Assembly (NCBI GenBank): GCA_963693305.1
Contig: OY855904.1
Location: 41,021,804-41,085,803 of the forward strand
Length of the DNA: 64,000 bases
Direction: 5' to 3'
Origin: Meandrina meandrites
Lineage: Eukaryota; Cnidaria; Anthozoa; Scleractinia; Meandrinidae
The notes under the pieces were generated by a model that was not told the DNA's origin, made no database searches, and saw only the letters and a list, made by a program, of their open reading frames with translations. Position numbers and translations under genes: made by a program. This document shows, one piece after another, positions 63,612 through 64,000 of the stretch (positions within the stretch are counted from its first letter, which is position 1; the number at the start of each line of letters is the position of its first letter).

Positions 63612-64000
63612 CACAACACCTTCAATCAGACCGGCAGCTCCATTAAACCCATGAATGCAATGGTCAAAGGCAACCTGGAATTCTTTCACGAGAGAAATGA
63701 AAGAGGCTTTTTCAGAAGATGACAATAGGCCCTCCCAGATCAGGATCCATGTGGACCGACTCTGCAGGAGAGTGAAGCGGAACTGTACACTTACAAGGTG
63801 ATGTGGAGGTTCTTATCAGAGAGGGCTCCGGGTTTGGATCAGAAACAGTTAGGTGAGCCTGGCAGAAATGGTCATTCTTGTGGACAAGTAAGGGTTCCTC
63901 GGTGTTGTTGAGGAGTCTTGCTGTAGCTTTCCACCGACAGTATGGACAATGTGAGGGAGGGGCAGAGTCTGCACAGGGTTGATGGCGAGTATAGCATCCC
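63612..64000 (-). pseudogene. Decayed retroelement pol, 5' part, continues past the window
   Basis: Upstream portion of the same minus-strand retroelement. A stretch reading KASFISLVKEFQVAFDH and GFNGAAGLIEGVVN leads straight into the RT start at 60959 once the TIR transposon is ignored. The gene enters from beyond the right edge of the window. Confidence 0.65.

Overview
The window is animal nuclear DNA. It is AT-rich and dominated by transposable elements, with no intact, clearly host-encoded gene. The element types (BEL/Pao and Gypsy-like retroelements, CACTA, many short TIR/fold-back MITEs, a tRNA-derived repeat, and a Polinton/Maverick-type virus-like element) and the style of the Polinton proteins suggest an anthozoan cnidarian, probably a stony coral or anemone. 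That assignment is inference from memory of similar sequences, not a database result.

Layout. 1-6.4 kb: non-coding sequence with a MITE and simple repeats. 6.45-12.0 kb: a 54-bp satellite of about 100 units, including a tandem 810-bp higher-order repeat. 12.0-16.6 kb: two diverged copies of a ~2-2.5 kb block of decayed satellite-like units. 16.6-21.7 kb: mostly featureless, with one candidate first coding exon at 20174-20400.

21.7-46.6 kb is a three-level nest, with target-site duplications (TSDs) readable at each level. The outer element is a CACTA-type transposon (21730-46608, TSD ACT, termini CACTACCAGAAGC). Inside it is a BEL/Pao LTR retrotransposon (23074-43936, 199-bp LTRs, TSD TACAC). 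Inside the BEL integrase region is a 14,677-bp Polinton/Maverick-type element (27486-42162, ~207-bp TIRs, TSD ACGGA).

The Polinton-type element is the main content. It encodes a protein-primed family-B DNA polymerase with an embedded endonuclease-VII-like zinc motif, a DDE integrase, a packaging ATPase, a candidate double-jelly-roll capsid protein, a SAP-like/zinc-repeat protein, a tail-fibre-like membrane-anchored protein with a stand-alone paralogue of its anchor, several small membrane proteins and a frameshifted nuclease. I see no adenain-like protease. The polymerase and a small left-end gene both start inside the TIRs, so each TIR can carry an inward promoter. Many of the leftward genes share an ATCTTTAAA-like box (TTTAAAGAT on the coding strand) 18-33 nt before the start codon. 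The replication, integration and main virion-gene frames are open and the TIRs differ only by 3 bp, so the insertion looks recent.

46.6-64 kb: further nested DNA elements. These include fold-back MITEs, a TTAA-flanked MITE, two copies of a CAGGGTTTTCAATAAG-ended TIR family, and a 2.7-kb TIR element containing a smaller one with GGGGCC-type arrays in its inverted ends. There is also a decayed minus-strand retroelement pol (RT, RNase H, integrase) split by one of the TIR elements with a 6-bp TSD.
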